DNA of 64,000 bases from UBA6049 sp965662345 (lineage in GTDB: Bacteria > Bacteroidota > Bacteroidia > Flavobacteriales_G > Salibacteraceae). Shown one piece after another: positions 1-9,666 of the stretch. The notes beneath the pieces were generated by a model, which was not told the DNA's origin, ran no database searches, and saw only the letters and a list, made by a program, of their open reading frames with translations. Location: positions 35,793 to 99,792 of the forward strand of contig CBFIHE010000007.1 in assembly GCA_965662345.1 (NCBI GenBank), given 5' to 3'. Both the position numbers and the translations under genes were made by a program. The stretch's first letter is position 1. Every line of letters begins with the position of its first letter.

Positions 1-36
1 ACCAAGAAGAAGTAGCCTTAATGTTTTCATTTCCAT
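1..36 (-). CDS. Possible start of a secreted protein, clipped by window edge
   Basis: A minus-strand reading frame opens 38 bases after the hutH stop and runs off the left edge. It can start at position 36 (MEMKTLRLLLLG) or, in the same frame, at 30 (MKTLRLLLLG). The few visible residues have the charged-then-leucine-rich look of a signal peptide, and the frame follows hutH in the same direction. Only about a dozen codons are visible, so neither the reality nor the function of the gene can be judged. Confidence 0.35.
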   Translation of the reverse strand, partial: MEMKTLRLLLLG

Positions 37-74
37 TTGTTTCGTAGATAAACGCAGCCAGATGTTTTATATTA

Positions 75-1568
75 TCAGTCTAAATCTAGACTGCTAAGCA
101 CCTTGCATGATCCATCAAGTGCAACGTGCATTTCAATATCCTCATCAATAAATGCAACCTCAGACCTGAGTTGTGCATGCAGTTGCTCTACATAGTCTGA
201 TGAGCGCTTAGGTCTTCTAAATTCTAGGGCTTGAGCGCTAGTTAACAGCTCTACTGCCACAATACGTTCTACGTTTTGCATCACTCGGTATAATTTAGTA
301 GCAGCATTAGCCCCCATACTTACATGGTCTTCTTGCCCATTACTACTATCTATGGTATCAACCGATGCGGGAGTACACAATTGCTTATTAGCACTCACAA
401 TGCTAGCTGCCGTATATTGCGCTATCATAAATCCTGAGTTTAGGCCTGGATTTGCTACCAAGAAAGGTGGCAAGCCACGTTCACCTGAAACAAGCTTGTA
501 TATTCTGCGCTCAGAGATACTTCCTAGCTCTGCCAATGCAATGGCAAGGTAATCCATGTTAATAGCCAATGGTTGGCCATGAAAATTACCTGCGGAAATA
601 ATTTGATCTGCTTCTGGAAAAACGGTTGGATTATCTGTAACGGAGTTGATTTCATTCTCCAAAATAGACTTTACGTGGTTCATAGCATCCAAACTTGCAC
701 CACATACTTGAGGAATGCATCGGAAAGAGTAAGGGTCTTGCACATGGGCTTTTTCTTGAACAACAACTTCAGAACCCTCAAGAGCCTTTCGCACTGCTTG
801 GGCAACAGTAAGCTGTCCTGGTTGCTTCCTAGCAAGGTGAGGTAAATCTGAAAAAGGCTCTACTCTTCCATCAAAAGCATCTAAAGACATAGCGCTAATT
901 CGAATCATCTTATCAAATAGAGTGTAGGCCTTATGAAGAACATGCGTAGCGTAGGCACTCATAAACTGAGTACCATTCAATAAAGCAAGTCCTTCCTTGC
1001 TTTTTAAACGGATAGGGTCCCAACCAAATACTTCATTGAGTTCTTTTCCTGAAATGCGTTTTCCGTTGTAGTTGACTTCTCCCAAACCCAGAAGCGGAAG
1101 AGCAAGATGCGCTAAAGGTGCCAAATCTCCTGATGCTCCTAAACTGCCGTAGGAATATACTACTGGATACACTTCATTGTTGTAAAAATCTATGAGTCGC
1201 TGCACCGTCTCAAGCTGAACACCGCTATGACCATAAGAAAGCCCTTGAATTTTCAAGAATAGCATGAGACGAACAATGGAACTGGGAATCTCTTCACCCA
1301 TTCCGCAAGCATGGCTTTTCACCAAATTCTCTTGTAAAATTCCAAGTTCGTGGGCCTCAATTTTGGTATTACACAAACTACCAAAACCTGTATTGATTCC
1401 GTAAATAGGAGAACTTTCATTCTCCATTCGCTTATCTAAATAGTTTCTACAAGCCTTTATAGCATCTGAAGCTTCACTACTCAAGGCAAGTTTACGCGAT
1501 GAAGAAATAATATTTTCTACATCATTCAATGAGAGATATTGATGAGAGATATAATGAAAACTACCCAT
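75..1568 (-). CDS. hutH: Histidine ammonia-lyase
   Basis: This 497-residue protein is a cytoplasmic lyase that deaminates L-histidine to urocanate, the first step of histidine degradation. The Ala-Ser-Gly triad that cyclises into the MIO cofactor is at residues 145-147 (GSLGASGDLAPLA), followed by family blocks such as VQDPYSFRCIPQV and SVTDNPTVF. Length matches the family (about 500). The start codon lies inside the 3' end of hisS, with an 8-base overlap, so the pair is probably co-transcribed and translationally coupled. The next pathway enzyme, hutU, is about 54 kb away in this window, so the hut genes are dispersed here. Confidence 0.97.
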   Translation of the reverse strand: MGSFHYISHQYLSLNDVENIISSSRKLALSSEASDAIKACRNYLDKRMENESSPIYGINTGFGSLCNTKIEAHELGILQENLVKSHACGMGEEIPSSIVRLMLFLKIQGLSYGHSGVQLETVQRLIDFYNNEVYPVVYSYGSLGASGDLAPLAHLALPLLGLGEVNYNGKRISGKELNEVFGWDPIRLKSKEGLALLNGTQFMSAYATHVLHKAYTLFDKMIRISAMSLDAFDGRVEPFSDLPHLARKQPGQLTVAQAVRKALEGSEVVVQEKAHVQDPYSFRCIPQVCGASLDAMNHVKSILENEINSVTDNPTVFPEADQIISAGNFHGQPLAINMDYLAIALAELGSISERRIYKLVSGERGLPPFLVANPGLNSGFMIAQYTAASIVSANKQLCTPASVDTIDSSNGQEDHVSMGANAATKLYRVMQNVERIVAVELLTSAQALEFRRPKRSSDYVEQLHAQLRSEVAFIDEDIEMHVALDGSCKVLSSLDLD

Positions 1569-2910
1569 GAATTCTAGCTGTTAATTGTGTCTGTTTTAAC
1601 TCTTCTTGATCACCAGTGAGCATGTTTTTGAGGGATAGCGTACCGTTTTCTAACTCACGACTTCCTAGCATAACCACATATCTAAAACCACGATCATTAG
1701 CGTATTTCATCTGTTTTTTCATTTTAACCGAATCTGGGTATACCTCAGCTGCAAAGCCACTCTCTCTCAGTTCTTCTGCGAGCTTTGCGCATTGCATAGA
1801 CTCTGCATCACCAAAATTCACAAACAGCACATCAACAGGCTGTAAGGCTTGTTCTGGATATAAACCCTTAGTTTCCAATAGATCGTAAATACGGTCTGCC
1901 CCAAATGATATGCCTACTCCTGAAACATCTTTTAAACCAAATATTCCTGTGAGATCATCATATCTTCCACCACCCGTTATAGACGAGGGAAAATCTGGGT
2001 GCACTACTTCAAAAATGGCACCCGTATAATAATTGAGTCCTCTTGCCAAGGTCACTTCAAATGAAACTATATCTATTCCCATAGTCTTAGCCCCATCTAG
2101 TACAATGGCTATTTCATTCAACCCTTTTTGACCAACTTCTGAGTTAGATAAGAAAGTGCGCAGTGTGTTGAGTCTGTCTTCATTTCCAGATGGTAAATTC
2201 AAAAGAGGCTCAAGTTGACCTATGGCTTGAGAAGAAAATCCTTTATCTGCTAATTCTTCCATAACTTTATCTTGTGGAAGTTTGTCTAGCTTATCTAGGG
2301 CTATGGTGAGGTCAATAATCTTATCTGAAGACCCTATAACTTCTGCTATACCCTGTAGGACCTTGCGGTTATTTAACTTCAACTCTACATCTGGCAGCCC
2401 AAAAGAGGAATATACTTTAGAAACTATTTGAACCAACTCAATTTCATTCAAAAGGCTATCAGAACCAACCACGTCTACGTCACACTGGTAAAACTCTCTA
2501 TACCTTCCACGTTGAGGTCTATCTGCTCGCCAAACAGGTTGAATTTGGTATCGCTTAAACGGAAAGTTCAATTCATTTCTGTGTTGCACCACAAAGCGAG
2601 CAAACGGAACCGTGAGATCGTAGCGCAGCGCTTCTTCTGCCGATGATTCAAGTTCAGATTTAGTTGGATTTCTCGCCACAAGCTTCTCAAGCTTTTCTCC
2701 TCTAGGCATTACTCGAAAGAGAAGCTTGTCTCCTTCCTCTCCATACTTACCCAAAAGCGTTTTGCTTAATTCCATTGCAGGTGTTTCAATGGGCAAATAA
2801 CCATGCGTTTCAAAAACGCCTTTTATGGTTGAGAAGATATAGTTGCGCTTGGCCATTTCTTGAGGGCCAAAATCGCGCGTTCCTTTTGGTATGGAGGGTT
2901 TACTTGCCAT
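1561..2910 (-). CDS. hisS: Histidyl-tRNA synthetase
   Basis: This 449-residue class II aminoacyl-tRNA synthetase charges tRNA-His. The N-terminus PKGTRDFGP, the motif 2 region (VWRADRPQRGRYREFYQCD), the histidine-binding signature LARGLNYYTGAIFEV and the C-terminal anticodon-binding domain (PVDVLFVNFG onward) are all present. The open frame extends 16 codons upstream to 2958, but family homology begins at MASKPSIPKGTRD, so the start is placed at 2910. The longer frame would also run into the terminator hairpin at 2947-2972. It overlaps the downstream hutH start by 8 bases. Confidence 0.96.
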   Translation of the reverse strand: MASKPSIPKGTRDFGPQEMAKRNYIFSTIKGVFETHGYLPIETPAMELSKTLLGKYGEEGDKLLFRVMPRGEKLEKLVARNPTKSELESSAEEALRYDLTVPFARFVVQHRNELNFPFKRYQIQPVWRADRPQRGRYREFYQCDVDVVGSDSLLNEIELVQIVSKVYSSFGLPDVELKLNNRKVLQGIAEVIGSSDKIIDLTIALDKLDKLPQDKVMEELADKGFSSQAIGQLEPLLNLPSGNEDRLNTLRTFLSNSEVGQKGLNEIAIVLDGAKTMGIDIVSFEVTLARGLNYYTGAIFEVVHPDFPSSITGGGRYDDLTGIFGLKDVSGVGISFGADRIYDLLETKGLYPEQALQPVDVLFVNFGDAESMQCAKLAEELRESGFAAEVYPDSVKMKKQMKYANDRGFRYVVMLGSRELENGTLSLKNMLTGDQEELKQTQLTARIHG

Positions 2911-2946
2911 GCTCTGATTTCTTAAGGTTGGCAAATATCGGAATAA

Positions 2947-2972
2947 AAAAAGGAGCACTAAGGCTCCTTTTT
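2947..2972. terminator. Rho-independent terminator, bidirectional
   Basis: A hairpin with 10-bp arms (AAAAAGGAGC at 2947-2956 and GCTCCTTTTT at 2963-2972) has a 6-base loop and A/T flanks that give a U-tract on either strand. It abuts the stop codon of the minus-strand 60-residue gene and lies just upstream of hisS, so it most likely ends that small gene's transcript. Confidence 0.85.
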
Positions 2973-3155
2973 CTAGTTCAATGTTTGGGTGATTGCACCC
3001 ATGTGCTTTGTTTGCTTCACGCCTAAAGATTTTGAGTAATTCAAAACAAAATCTAAAGTGCGTTGGTGAGGTTTCATGTAATAATCCTCACGGGTTTCAA
3101 ATACATCGTTTTCGCGTAACATAGACGCAATAGAATTGTGTAGCGCTTTATCCAT
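2973..3155 (-). CDS. Small hypothetical protein (60 aa)
   Basis: A 60-residue soluble protein, MDKALHNSIASMLRE followed by a charged segment and a hydrophobic stretch (TLDFVLNYSKSLG). I recognise no named domain. It is kept as a real gene because its stop codon directly abuts a strong intrinsic terminator, it lies in a minus-strand run between an ECF sigma factor gene and hisS, and its composition is normal for a protein. It has no transmembrane segment or signal peptide and is probably cytoplasmic. Function is unknown. Confidence 0.65.
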   Translation of the reverse strand: MDKALHNSIASMLRENDVFETREDYYMKPHQRTLDFVLNYSKSLGVKQTKHMGAITQTLN

Positions 3156-3212
3156 GCATGTAATTTAGGGTTTAACATGGAGTGAAAACGCCCACCTAAA
3201 ATTCTTATTGCA

Positions 3213-3815
3213 TTAGTTGGAATAAACTTCAATGTGGATATTACGCTTTTCAATAATCTTCCTGAGATTAATCAAGGCATAGCGCATTCTTCCCAAGCAA
3301 GTATTAATACTTGTATCTAATTCTTCTGCAATGGCTTTAAAGCTCATTTCACAGTACATTCTTCTGTAAAGAACATCGTATTGTTCTTGTGGCAATTCTT
3401 GAATAAGCATTTGAACCTTTGCAGAATCATTCTTTAGTGCTTCTAAACTGTATAAGTCTTCTTCTCCCGCGTCAATACGTTCAAATATGTCATACTCTCC
3501 TGAGCGAACCATTGGATTCTTTTGGCGATCACGCTGTTCTCTTCTGAATGTATCAATCACCAGGTTATGACATATGCGCAAAACCCAAGGCAAGAATTTG
3601 CCTTCTTCGTTATACTTACCCGATTTAAGGGTTTTAATCACTTTCACAAACACATCTTGGAAAAGGTCGTTGGCTAATTCAACGTCTTTCACCTTAGACA
3701 TGAGATAAGAAAAAACACTTTGCTGATGACGACTTACCAATACTTCCAATGCCGCTTCTTTCCCGTCCAAGTAAGCTCTTACAAGCTCCTTGTCGCTCAC
3801 TTTGTCATGTAGCAT
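3213..3815 (-). CDS. ECF-type RNA polymerase sigma factor
   Basis: This 200-residue sigma-70 family protein has region 2 (LVSRHQQSVFSYLMSKV, ANDLFQDVFVKVIKTL, FLPWVLRICHNLVIDTFR) and region 4 with a helix-turn-helix (MSFKAIAEELDTSINTCLGRMRYAL). It directs RNA polymerase to specific promoters. The frame stays open to 4022, but homology begins at MLHDKVSDKELV, and a strong AGGAGG ribosome-binding site sits 5 bases upstream of that ATG, so the start is 3815. No adjacent anti-sigma gene is visible, so its regulon and control cannot be inferred from context. Confidence 0.93.
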   Translation of the reverse strand: MLHDKVSDKELVRAYLDGKEAALEVLVSRHQQSVFSYLMSKVKDVELANDLFQDVFVKVIKTLKSGKYNEEGKFLPWVLRICHNLVIDTFRREQRDRQKNPMVRSGEYDIFERIDAGEEDLYSLEALKNDSAKVQMLIQELPQEQYDVLYRRMYCEMSFKAIAEELDTSINTCLGRMRYALINLRKIIEKRNIHIEVYSN

Positions 3816-3820
3816 AAATA

Positions 3821-3827
3821 CCTCCTG
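3821..3827 (-). promoter_or_regulatory. Strong Shine-Dalgarno site of the ECF sigma gene
   Basis: The minus strand reads CAGGAGG five bases before the ATG at 3815. Such a strong site is uncommon in this window, and it decides the start of the sigma gene against the 69-codon longer frame. Confidence 0.75.
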
Positions 3828-4015
3828 TTTAGGAATAAATCTTAATTGATTCGTGTAGAGGTATAATCTATAAGCATTGAAATTTTGGGGGTTGAACCTA
3901 AAGTTTGTCAATGTGTTTGTAACAAAACACGCTGCTAAGATGACAAAAAACATTATAAAAAGCAAATTCCCGTTACGAACAGCTAAATTCGCAGGTCTCA
4001 AAATCAAGCAATTGT

Positions 4016-6841
4016 ATGCCAACTGACAATTTAGAAACCCTAGACTCTAGAGCCTTTATCAAGATTAAGGGTGCACGTATGCACAATCTTAAAAATATTG
4101 ATGTGGCCATTCCCAGAAATCAGTTAGTAGTGGTTACTGGATTATCAGGATCTGGTAAGTCGTCTTTGGCTTTTGACACCCTATATGCTGAGGGACAACG
4201 TAGGTATGTAGAGAGCTTATCGGCTTATGCCAGGCAATTCATGGGTAAGTTAGATAAGCCAGAAGTAGATTACATTCAAGGCATTTCTCCTGCCATTGCG
4301 ATTGAACAGAAAGTGAATACAAGAAACCCTCGTTCTACCGTTGGTACAACCACAGAAATTTACGACTACCTTAAACTACTTTACGCTCGTATAGGTAGAA
4401 CTTTTTCTCCTGTTAGTGGAAAAGAGGTAAGAAGAGATACTGTTTCTGATGTTACCCGCTTCATTACACAGCTACCAGAAGGTACTCGAGCCATTATCAC
4501 CTCTCCTTGGATTAAAAAGGGAGGTAGAAGTCTAGAGGATGAAGTGCAAATTTTATTGCAACAAGGGTTCAACCGTATTTTAAGGGATGGCAGGCCCCAG
4601 CGGTTAGATGAAGTAGATCTTTCTGAACAAGATATAGACAAGCTTCCTGAATTACTCATTGATAGATTGGTTGTTTCTACTGAAGAAGACAATGAATCTC
4701 GCATTGCGGATAGCGTTCAAACGGCCTTCTATGAGGGAGATGGAGCTTGTTTTGTTCATGTACTGGATGATGACAAGAAGTTACATAAACATGCGTTCAG
4801 TAATCGTTTTGAATTAGACGGTATTTCCTTTGAAAAACCAAGTGAACACTTTTTCTCTTTCAACAACCCTGTTGGTGCATGTAAAAAATGTGAGGGTTTT
4901 GGCAGCGTTATAGGTATTGATGAAGACTTAGTAATTCCGAATAAAAGCCTTACCGTTTTTGAAGATGCCGTTGTTTGCTGGAAAGGTGAAAAAATGAGCG
5001 AATGGAAAAACCAATTGATTTACCATGCTCATGAATTTGATTTTCCAGTTCATAGGCCCATTCATGAACTTACACCTGAACAATATGAATTGCTTTGGAC
5101 GGGAAACAAGTATTTTAAAGGCCTCAATAGGTTCTTCTCCTACCTAGAAGAAAAGAGTTATAAAATTCAATATCGCGTAATGCTATCGCGATACAGGGGC
5201 AAAACAAAGTGTCCAGAATGTAATGGTTCTCGCCTGCGTAAGGATGCAGGCTACGTTAAAATTGAAGACAAATCAATTCTTGAATTGGTATCTCAGCCCA
5301 TAGAAACATTATACCCGTGGATCTCTGCATTAAGCGAGAAGCTGAATACTTACGAGAATGAGGTTTCTAAAAGACTACTCACCGAAATTGAAAACCGACT
5401 TAAATTCTTACATGAAGTTGGCTTGAGCTATCTCACCCTAAACCGTCTTTCTAACTCTTTATCTGGGGGTGAATCACAACGCATTAATTTGGCTACTACA
5501 TTAGGTAGTAGCTTGGTTGGCAGCATGTATATCTTAGATGAACCCAGTATTGGACTACACCCAAGAGATACACAACGGTTGATTGGAGTTTTAAAATCTC
5601 TTAAAGCTCTGGGTAATACTGTAATTGTGGTAGAACACGAGGAAGAGGTAATGCAAGCTGCAGACCAAATAATTGATTTGGGTCCGATGGCAGGATCGCA
5701 TGGAGGTGAATTGGTATTTCAAGGTAATCATGATGATTTACTTACAGCCACTACCAGCTTAACAGCAGACTACTTGGTTGGAAGAAAAGAGATACCGGTA
5801 CCTACTAAACGAAGAGAATGGAAACGAAGCATAGACATAAAAGGCGCTAGGGAGAACAACCTCAAGAATTTGGATATTAGCTTTCCGCTAGAAATACTCA
5901 CTGTTGTTACTGGGGTTAGCGGTTCTGGAAAATCTAGCTTGGTAAAAAAAATACTGTATCCTGCGCTACGTAAGAAAATAGGAGAATATACTGGCGAAAG
6001 CACAGGAAAGTTTGATGCTATTTTAGGAGAGTTCCAGTATGTGAAGCAGGTTGAATTTGTAGATCAAAATCCTATAGGTAAATCATCTAGGTCTAACCCC
6101 GTAACCTATGTAAAAGCCTTTGACGATATCCGTTCGCTCTTTTCAAAACAGCAAATGGCAAAACTTAGAGGGTATAAGCCTTCATATTTTTCATTCAACG
6201 TTGAGGGTGGTCGCTGCGAAAATTGCAAAGGCGAAGGTGAAATAACTGTAGAAATGCAGTTCATGGCAGATGTTCACCTGCAATGTCCAGACTGTAAGGG
6301 AAAACGTTTTCAATCTGATATTCTTGAAATTACTTACAGCGGTAAGTCTATAAGTGATATTCTAGACCTAACTGTTGATGATGCGTTAGAATTCTTTTCT
6401 GCATCTGATCATTCTTCTTGCAAGAAAATAGTTACCAAACTGAAGCCCCTTCAAGAAGTTGGGTTAGGATACATACACTTGGGCCAGAGCAGTAGCACGT
6501 TGAGTGGTGGAGAAGCACAGCGCATCAAACTGGCATCTTTCTTAGGTAAAGGAGCTAGTCACGATAAAACTATGTTCATTTTTGATGAACCCACTACAGG
6601 TTTACACTTCCATGATATAGAAAAGCTGCTCAAAGCTTTTAATGCATTGGTAAATCTTGGGCACAGCATTGTGGTGGTTGAACACAATGCAGAAGTGATC
6701 AAATGCGCAGACCATGTTATTGACCTAGGTCCTGAAGGAGGAAGCTCAGGTGGCTATCTTGTTTATGCGGGAACTCCTGAAGGTTTAGCTGAACATCCAA
6801 AAAGCTATACAGGAGCATTCTTAAAGAACAAGCTTAATTAG
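4016..6841 (+). CDS. uvrA: UvrABC excinuclease subunit A
   Basis: This 941-residue ATPase recognises DNA damage in nucleotide excision repair and loads UvrB. It carries two ABC modules: Walker A motifs GLSGSGKSS (about residue 42) and GVSGSGKSS (about 640), and signatures LSGGESQRINLA and LSGGEAQRIKLA. Zinc-finger cysteine pairs are present (CKKC, CPEC, CENC, CPDC). Length is standard for UvrA. It is divergent from the ECF sigma gene, with a 200-base shared upstream region, and its last 8 bases overlap the convergent tolC-like gene. Confidence 0.98.
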   Translation: MPTDNLETLDSRAFIKIKGARMHNLKNIDVAIPRNQLVVVTGLSGSGKSSLAFDTLYAEGQRRYVESLSAYARQFMGKLDKPEVDYIQGISPAIAIEQKVNTRNPRSTVGTTTEIYDYLKLLYARIGRTFSPVSGKEVRRDTVSDVTRFITQLPEGTRAIITSPWIKKGGRSLEDEVQILLQQGFNRILRDGRPQRLDEVDLSEQDIDKLPELLIDRLVVSTEEDNESRIADSVQTAFYEGDGACFVHVLDDDKKLHKHAFSNRFELDGISFEKPSEHFFSFNNPVGACKKCEGFGSVIGIDEDLVIPNKSLTVFEDAVVCWKGEKMSEWKNQLIYHAHEFDFPVHRPIHELTPEQYELLWTGNKYFKGLNRFFSYLEEKSYKIQYRVMLSRYRGKTKCPECNGSRLRKDAGYVKIEDKSILELVSQPIETLYPWISALSEKLNTYENEVSKRLLTEIENRLKFLHEVGLSYLTLNRLSNSLSGGESQRINLATTLGSSLVGSMYILDEPSIGLHPRDTQRLIGVLKSLKALGNTVIVVEHEEEVMQAADQIIDLGPMAGSHGGELVFQGNHDDLLTATTSLTADYLVGRKEIPVPTKRREWKRSIDIKGARENNLKNLDISFPLEILTVVTGVSGSGKSSLVKKILYPALRKKIGEYTGESTGKFDAILGEFQYVKQVEFVDQNPIGKSSRSNPVTYVKAFDDIRSLFSKQQMAKLRGYKPSYFSFNVEGGRCENCKGEGEITVEMQFMADVHLQCPDCKGKRFQSDILEITYSGKSISDILDLTVDDALEFFSASDHSSCKKIVTKLKPLQEVGLGYIHLGQSSSTLSGGEAQRIKLASFLGKGASHDKTMFIFDEPTTGLHFHDIEKLLKAFNALVNLGHSIVVVEHNAEVIKCADHVIDLGPEGGSSGGYLVYAGTPEGLAEHPKSYTGAFLKNKLN

Positions 6842-8264
6842 ATGCACCTGGTAGCTCTCCCATAGACCACGCCAAACCTGCAAGTGCTTTTCGGTACTTC
6901 GTTTTTAATGCTATTAGTTTATTCCGAGCGTTCATTAGCTTTACTTCACGAGAGTTGATTAAAAAGATACTGCTCTCTCCGTTGTTAAACTTGGTTTGTT
7001 CACCTTCTAGCATTCGCTCGTAATTTGTAACCGCTTGTTCATAAATTACAATCTGCTCATTTAATCCAATGAGTTCGTTTTGATACGATCTGATCTTGTT
7101 TATAATTTCAAGCCTTTTCTGATCAAAAGCTAAGGTGGTCTGGTTGATTTTAACCCTTGTTTCGCCCAAGCTTCCTCTACCCTCTCTTAAGAACAAAGGC
7201 ATACTAGCGGATATACCAAACTTGTAGTTCTCTGTGCCGTATGGTGTGGGTAATTCTGAAACTGTGGGAAGTTCTGCACCCGTTGTTAGGAGATTGTAGT
7301 TCACATTCACCTTTGGTTTAATCTTCTCAATTTTAAGTCTTCTCTCTACATCTAATTGACGCAGCTTCAACTCATATTGAATCATCCATGGTGTGGCTGC
7401 TACGGTATTTTCTAAGACACTATCAGCCATAGCGGTTGGCAGCTCGGTTTCATATGGTAACTCATTTAATCTTGAGGGTATAACATCTGCCTCAAGCTCA
7501 AGCGGCACACCATTTTCAAACCATAGAAAATTACTCACCATAAGTTGATTATTCTGCACTTGCACTCGAGCATCTAAAAGCATAACCTCTCGGTCTTGAA
7601 CCAAAATGTAGCTTTCTAGCGTATCAATAGCTGGCTTATCTCCTTGAACATAACTCTCCACTATCCCTTCATACCTAACTTTAGCCAGCTCTAAAGCATT
7701 TTCAAGAATGAGGTAGTTCTCATAGGCTTGTGCCCAATTCCAGTAGGCCTTGGCAGCGTTAAGTAGTAAGTTATTCAATAAAATAATACGCTGGGCCTCA
7801 TTCGCTTCTGTAAAAATTTTGGCTTGTTTGAGAGTAGCTCTTCGTTCATCTAAGAATAACCCTTGGCCCAACGGCATACTAATACCAATGCTTCCTACAC
7901 CCTCTGTTGGCACAAAGTTCTCTGGATTCAAATAATTACCGCTATTCCACTCATAGGCTGCCTTTGCCTCAATTCCAAACCAAGTTGGAATCTTTAATCC
8001 ATACTCTCCCAAGTGAAAATATTCGTTGTCTTTGAAACGTTTTTGGTCTACATAAGAGTAAATCTCAGGATCAAATCCTCCTCGTGCAGCTCTCAACCTT
8101 GCTTTTGCTTGATCTGAAAGTAGATTGGCCTGCCTGGCTACAGGGTGATACTCCTTAATTAAAGCAAAGTAATCTTCTTGAGATAAAACTTTAATCGTAG
8201 TATCCGTTTGAGCAAACGAAACGGCAGACAACAACAAGAAAACAAATGAAATCAGTTGCTTCAT
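6834..8264 (-). CDS. TolC-family outer-membrane efflux protein
   Basis: This 476-residue protein has a signal peptide (MKQLISFVFLLLSAVSFAQ) and alternating long helices typical of TolC channels (for example EYHPVARQANLLSDQAKARL and the repeat GESSIFLINSREVKLMNARNKLIALK). It would form the outer-membrane exit duct of a tripartite exporter. It is the last gene of a TetR-ABC-HlyD-TolC operon; its ATG overlaps the HlyD stop codon by one base (TAATG), indicating coupled translation. Its 3' end overlaps uvrA by 8 bases. Substrate is unknown. Confidence 0.9.
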   Translation of the reverse strand: MKQLISFVFLLLSAVSFAQTDTTIKVLSQEDYFALIKEYHPVARQANLLSDQAKARLRAARGGFDPEIYSYVDQKRFKDNEYFHLGEYGLKIPTWFGIEAKAAYEWNSGNYLNPENFVPTEGVGSIGISMPLGQGLFLDERRATLKQAKIFTEANEAQRIILLNNLLLNAAKAYWNWAQAYENYLILENALELAKVRYEGIVESYVQGDKPAIDTLESYILVQDREVMLLDARVQVQNNQLMVSNFLWFENGVPLELEADVIPSRLNELPYETELPTAMADSVLENTVAATPWMIQYELKLRQLDVERRLKIEKIKPKVNVNYNLLTTGAELPTVSELPTPYGTENYKFGISASMPLFLREGRGSLGETRVKINQTTLAFDQKRLEIINKIRSYQNELIGLNEQIVIYEQAVTNYERMLEGEQTKFNNGESSIFLINSREVKLMNARNKLIALKTKYRKALAGLAWSMGELPGASN

Positions 8265-9652
8265 TATTTCTTATCCTTCGTTTTATTTCCTTTACCTTTT
8301 TCTAAGTGTGCTTCTCGCTCAGCAGCTTCCAAATCAATGTAGAAATCTGGTGGGAAGCCGTTAAGTTGTCGCCACAGCTCATACCAAACAGGAACATCTT
8401 TCAATAGTGCAAAACCAAATGCTCCAGAGCCATACCTCACTAGCTCGGGCCATTCTTCATCTTGCATATCTGGAGCAATAAGAATACGGTACTTATTATT
8501 GGTGCTAATCATATTGTCTATTGCTACTACTTCGCCCCCAAACGTACCAAACGATAATCCTGGCCATCCTGAGAATACCAATGCTGGCCACCCATCAAAT
8601 TGGATTCTCACTTTTTGCTTTAGTCTAATTAATGGGAGATCTACTGGAGCAACATACAATTCCACCGCTCTGTGGATGTTATTATTCACGATACTTACGA
8701 TTTGCTCACCTTGCTTTATTGTCTCTCCTACCCCTTCTACTTTAGCTTGAGTGATGAAACCTGCTGTAGGAGCCAGTATGAATCTAAAATCAACCCGCTG
8801 CTCATAGTTGGTTAATGTGTTCTCTATCTTGGCTACAGTAGCCTTTGCATCGTACAGATTAGATTGAGCGGTTGCCCTATCTGATCTCGATTTAGCCAAC
8901 TTATCAGCATACTCATTCACCACATTAGCGTAGTCTATTTTAGCATTAATTAGCATATTCCTGCTAGACAGCAACTTACTTTCTGTTGAGATTAACTTTG
9001 CCTGTTCTTTCTGTAAGTTATTTCTACGCTTTTCTAAGTCTGTTAATGACTTTAAGCCTTGTTCGTATAGTTTTTCTTGTCTACCAAGTTGAGCTACAGC
9101 AATCTCGTAATTCACTTTAGCTGCCTCATACTCAATACTATCTGCCACCACTTTTAATCTAGACTGCTCAACTTTGTTGCCTGCCTGTTCTTGTTTCAGT
9201 ATCTGCATTTTTTCAAGAGCAGATATCTGATTGGTAAGCTGAGCCACCTTCTCTTCATAGGCAATTAATGAAGATTTCTTGGCAGAAACCTGTTGCTCCG
9301 TTCGTTGAATAAGTGCTGGATCAAAATAGTCATCTTTAATCTCAGATACATATACTATGGTATCACCCTTTTCTACATAATCTCCTTCTCTAACATACCA
9401 CCGTTCTACCCTACCATCTATGGTGCTAACAATATGTTGGGGGCGCTCATTGGGGTAGAGGGTTGTTACTTTTCCTGTGGTTCGTATATTTTGAGTCCAT
9501 GGAACAAAGAGTAGGAAAAAGAACACTCCGAAAATGGCGTATAACCAATAGGTGAGAACCCTACCGAATTCCACCTCAGAGAGCATAGCGAAAGACTTAA
9601 AATTCTTCTCGGAACCGTTGGTGTTCACCTGCTGTTTTGAAAGATTCAACAT
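8264..9652 (-). CDS. HlyD-family periplasmic adaptor
   Basis: This 462-residue membrane-fusion protein has one N-terminal transmembrane helix (about residues 34-50, WLYAIFGVFFFLLFVPW). A split lipoyl domain follows (GRVERWYVREGDYVEKGDTIVYV, then PTAGFITQAKVEGVGETIKQGEQIV), interrupted by a long coiled coil rich in Glu, Lys and Gln. It would link the inner-membrane ABC exporter to the TolC-like channel. An AAGGAG site precedes the ATG, 14 bases after the upstream exporter gene. The C-terminal tail (EREAHLEKGKGNKTKDKK) is strongly basic. Confidence 0.92.
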   Translation of the reverse strand: MLNLSKQQVNTNGSEKNFKSFAMLSEVEFGRVLTYWLYAIFGVFFFLLFVPWTQNIRTTGKVTTLYPNERPQHIVSTIDGRVERWYVREGDYVEKGDTIVYVSEIKDDYFDPALIQRTEQQVSAKKSSLIAYEEKVAQLTNQISALEKMQILKQEQAGNKVEQSRLKVVADSIEYEAAKVNYEIAVAQLGRQEKLYEQGLKSLTDLEKRRNNLQKEQAKLISTESKLLSSRNMLINAKIDYANVVNEYADKLAKSRSDRATAQSNLYDAKATVAKIENTLTNYEQRVDFRFILAPTAGFITQAKVEGVGETIKQGEQIVSIVNNNIHRAVELYVAPVDLPLIRLKQKVRIQFDGWPALVFSGWPGLSFGTFGGEVVAIDNMISTNNKYRILIAPDMQDEEWPELVRYGSGAFGFALLKDVPVWYELWRQLNGFPPDFYIDLEAAEREAHLEKGKGNKTKDKK

Positions 9653-9666
9653 ACCTACTGTCTCCT

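Noticed and set aside
573..845. 90-codon plus-strand open frame
   Set aside because: Antisense to hutH, whose motifs run through this stretch; composition is not protein-like.
3816..4022. N-terminal extension of the ECF sigma gene
   Set aside because: The extension has no family similarity, would overlap the uvrA start, and a strong AGGAGG site marks 3815 as the start.
4381..4704. 107-codon minus-strand open frame
   Set aside because: Antisense to uvrA with serine-rich shadow composition.
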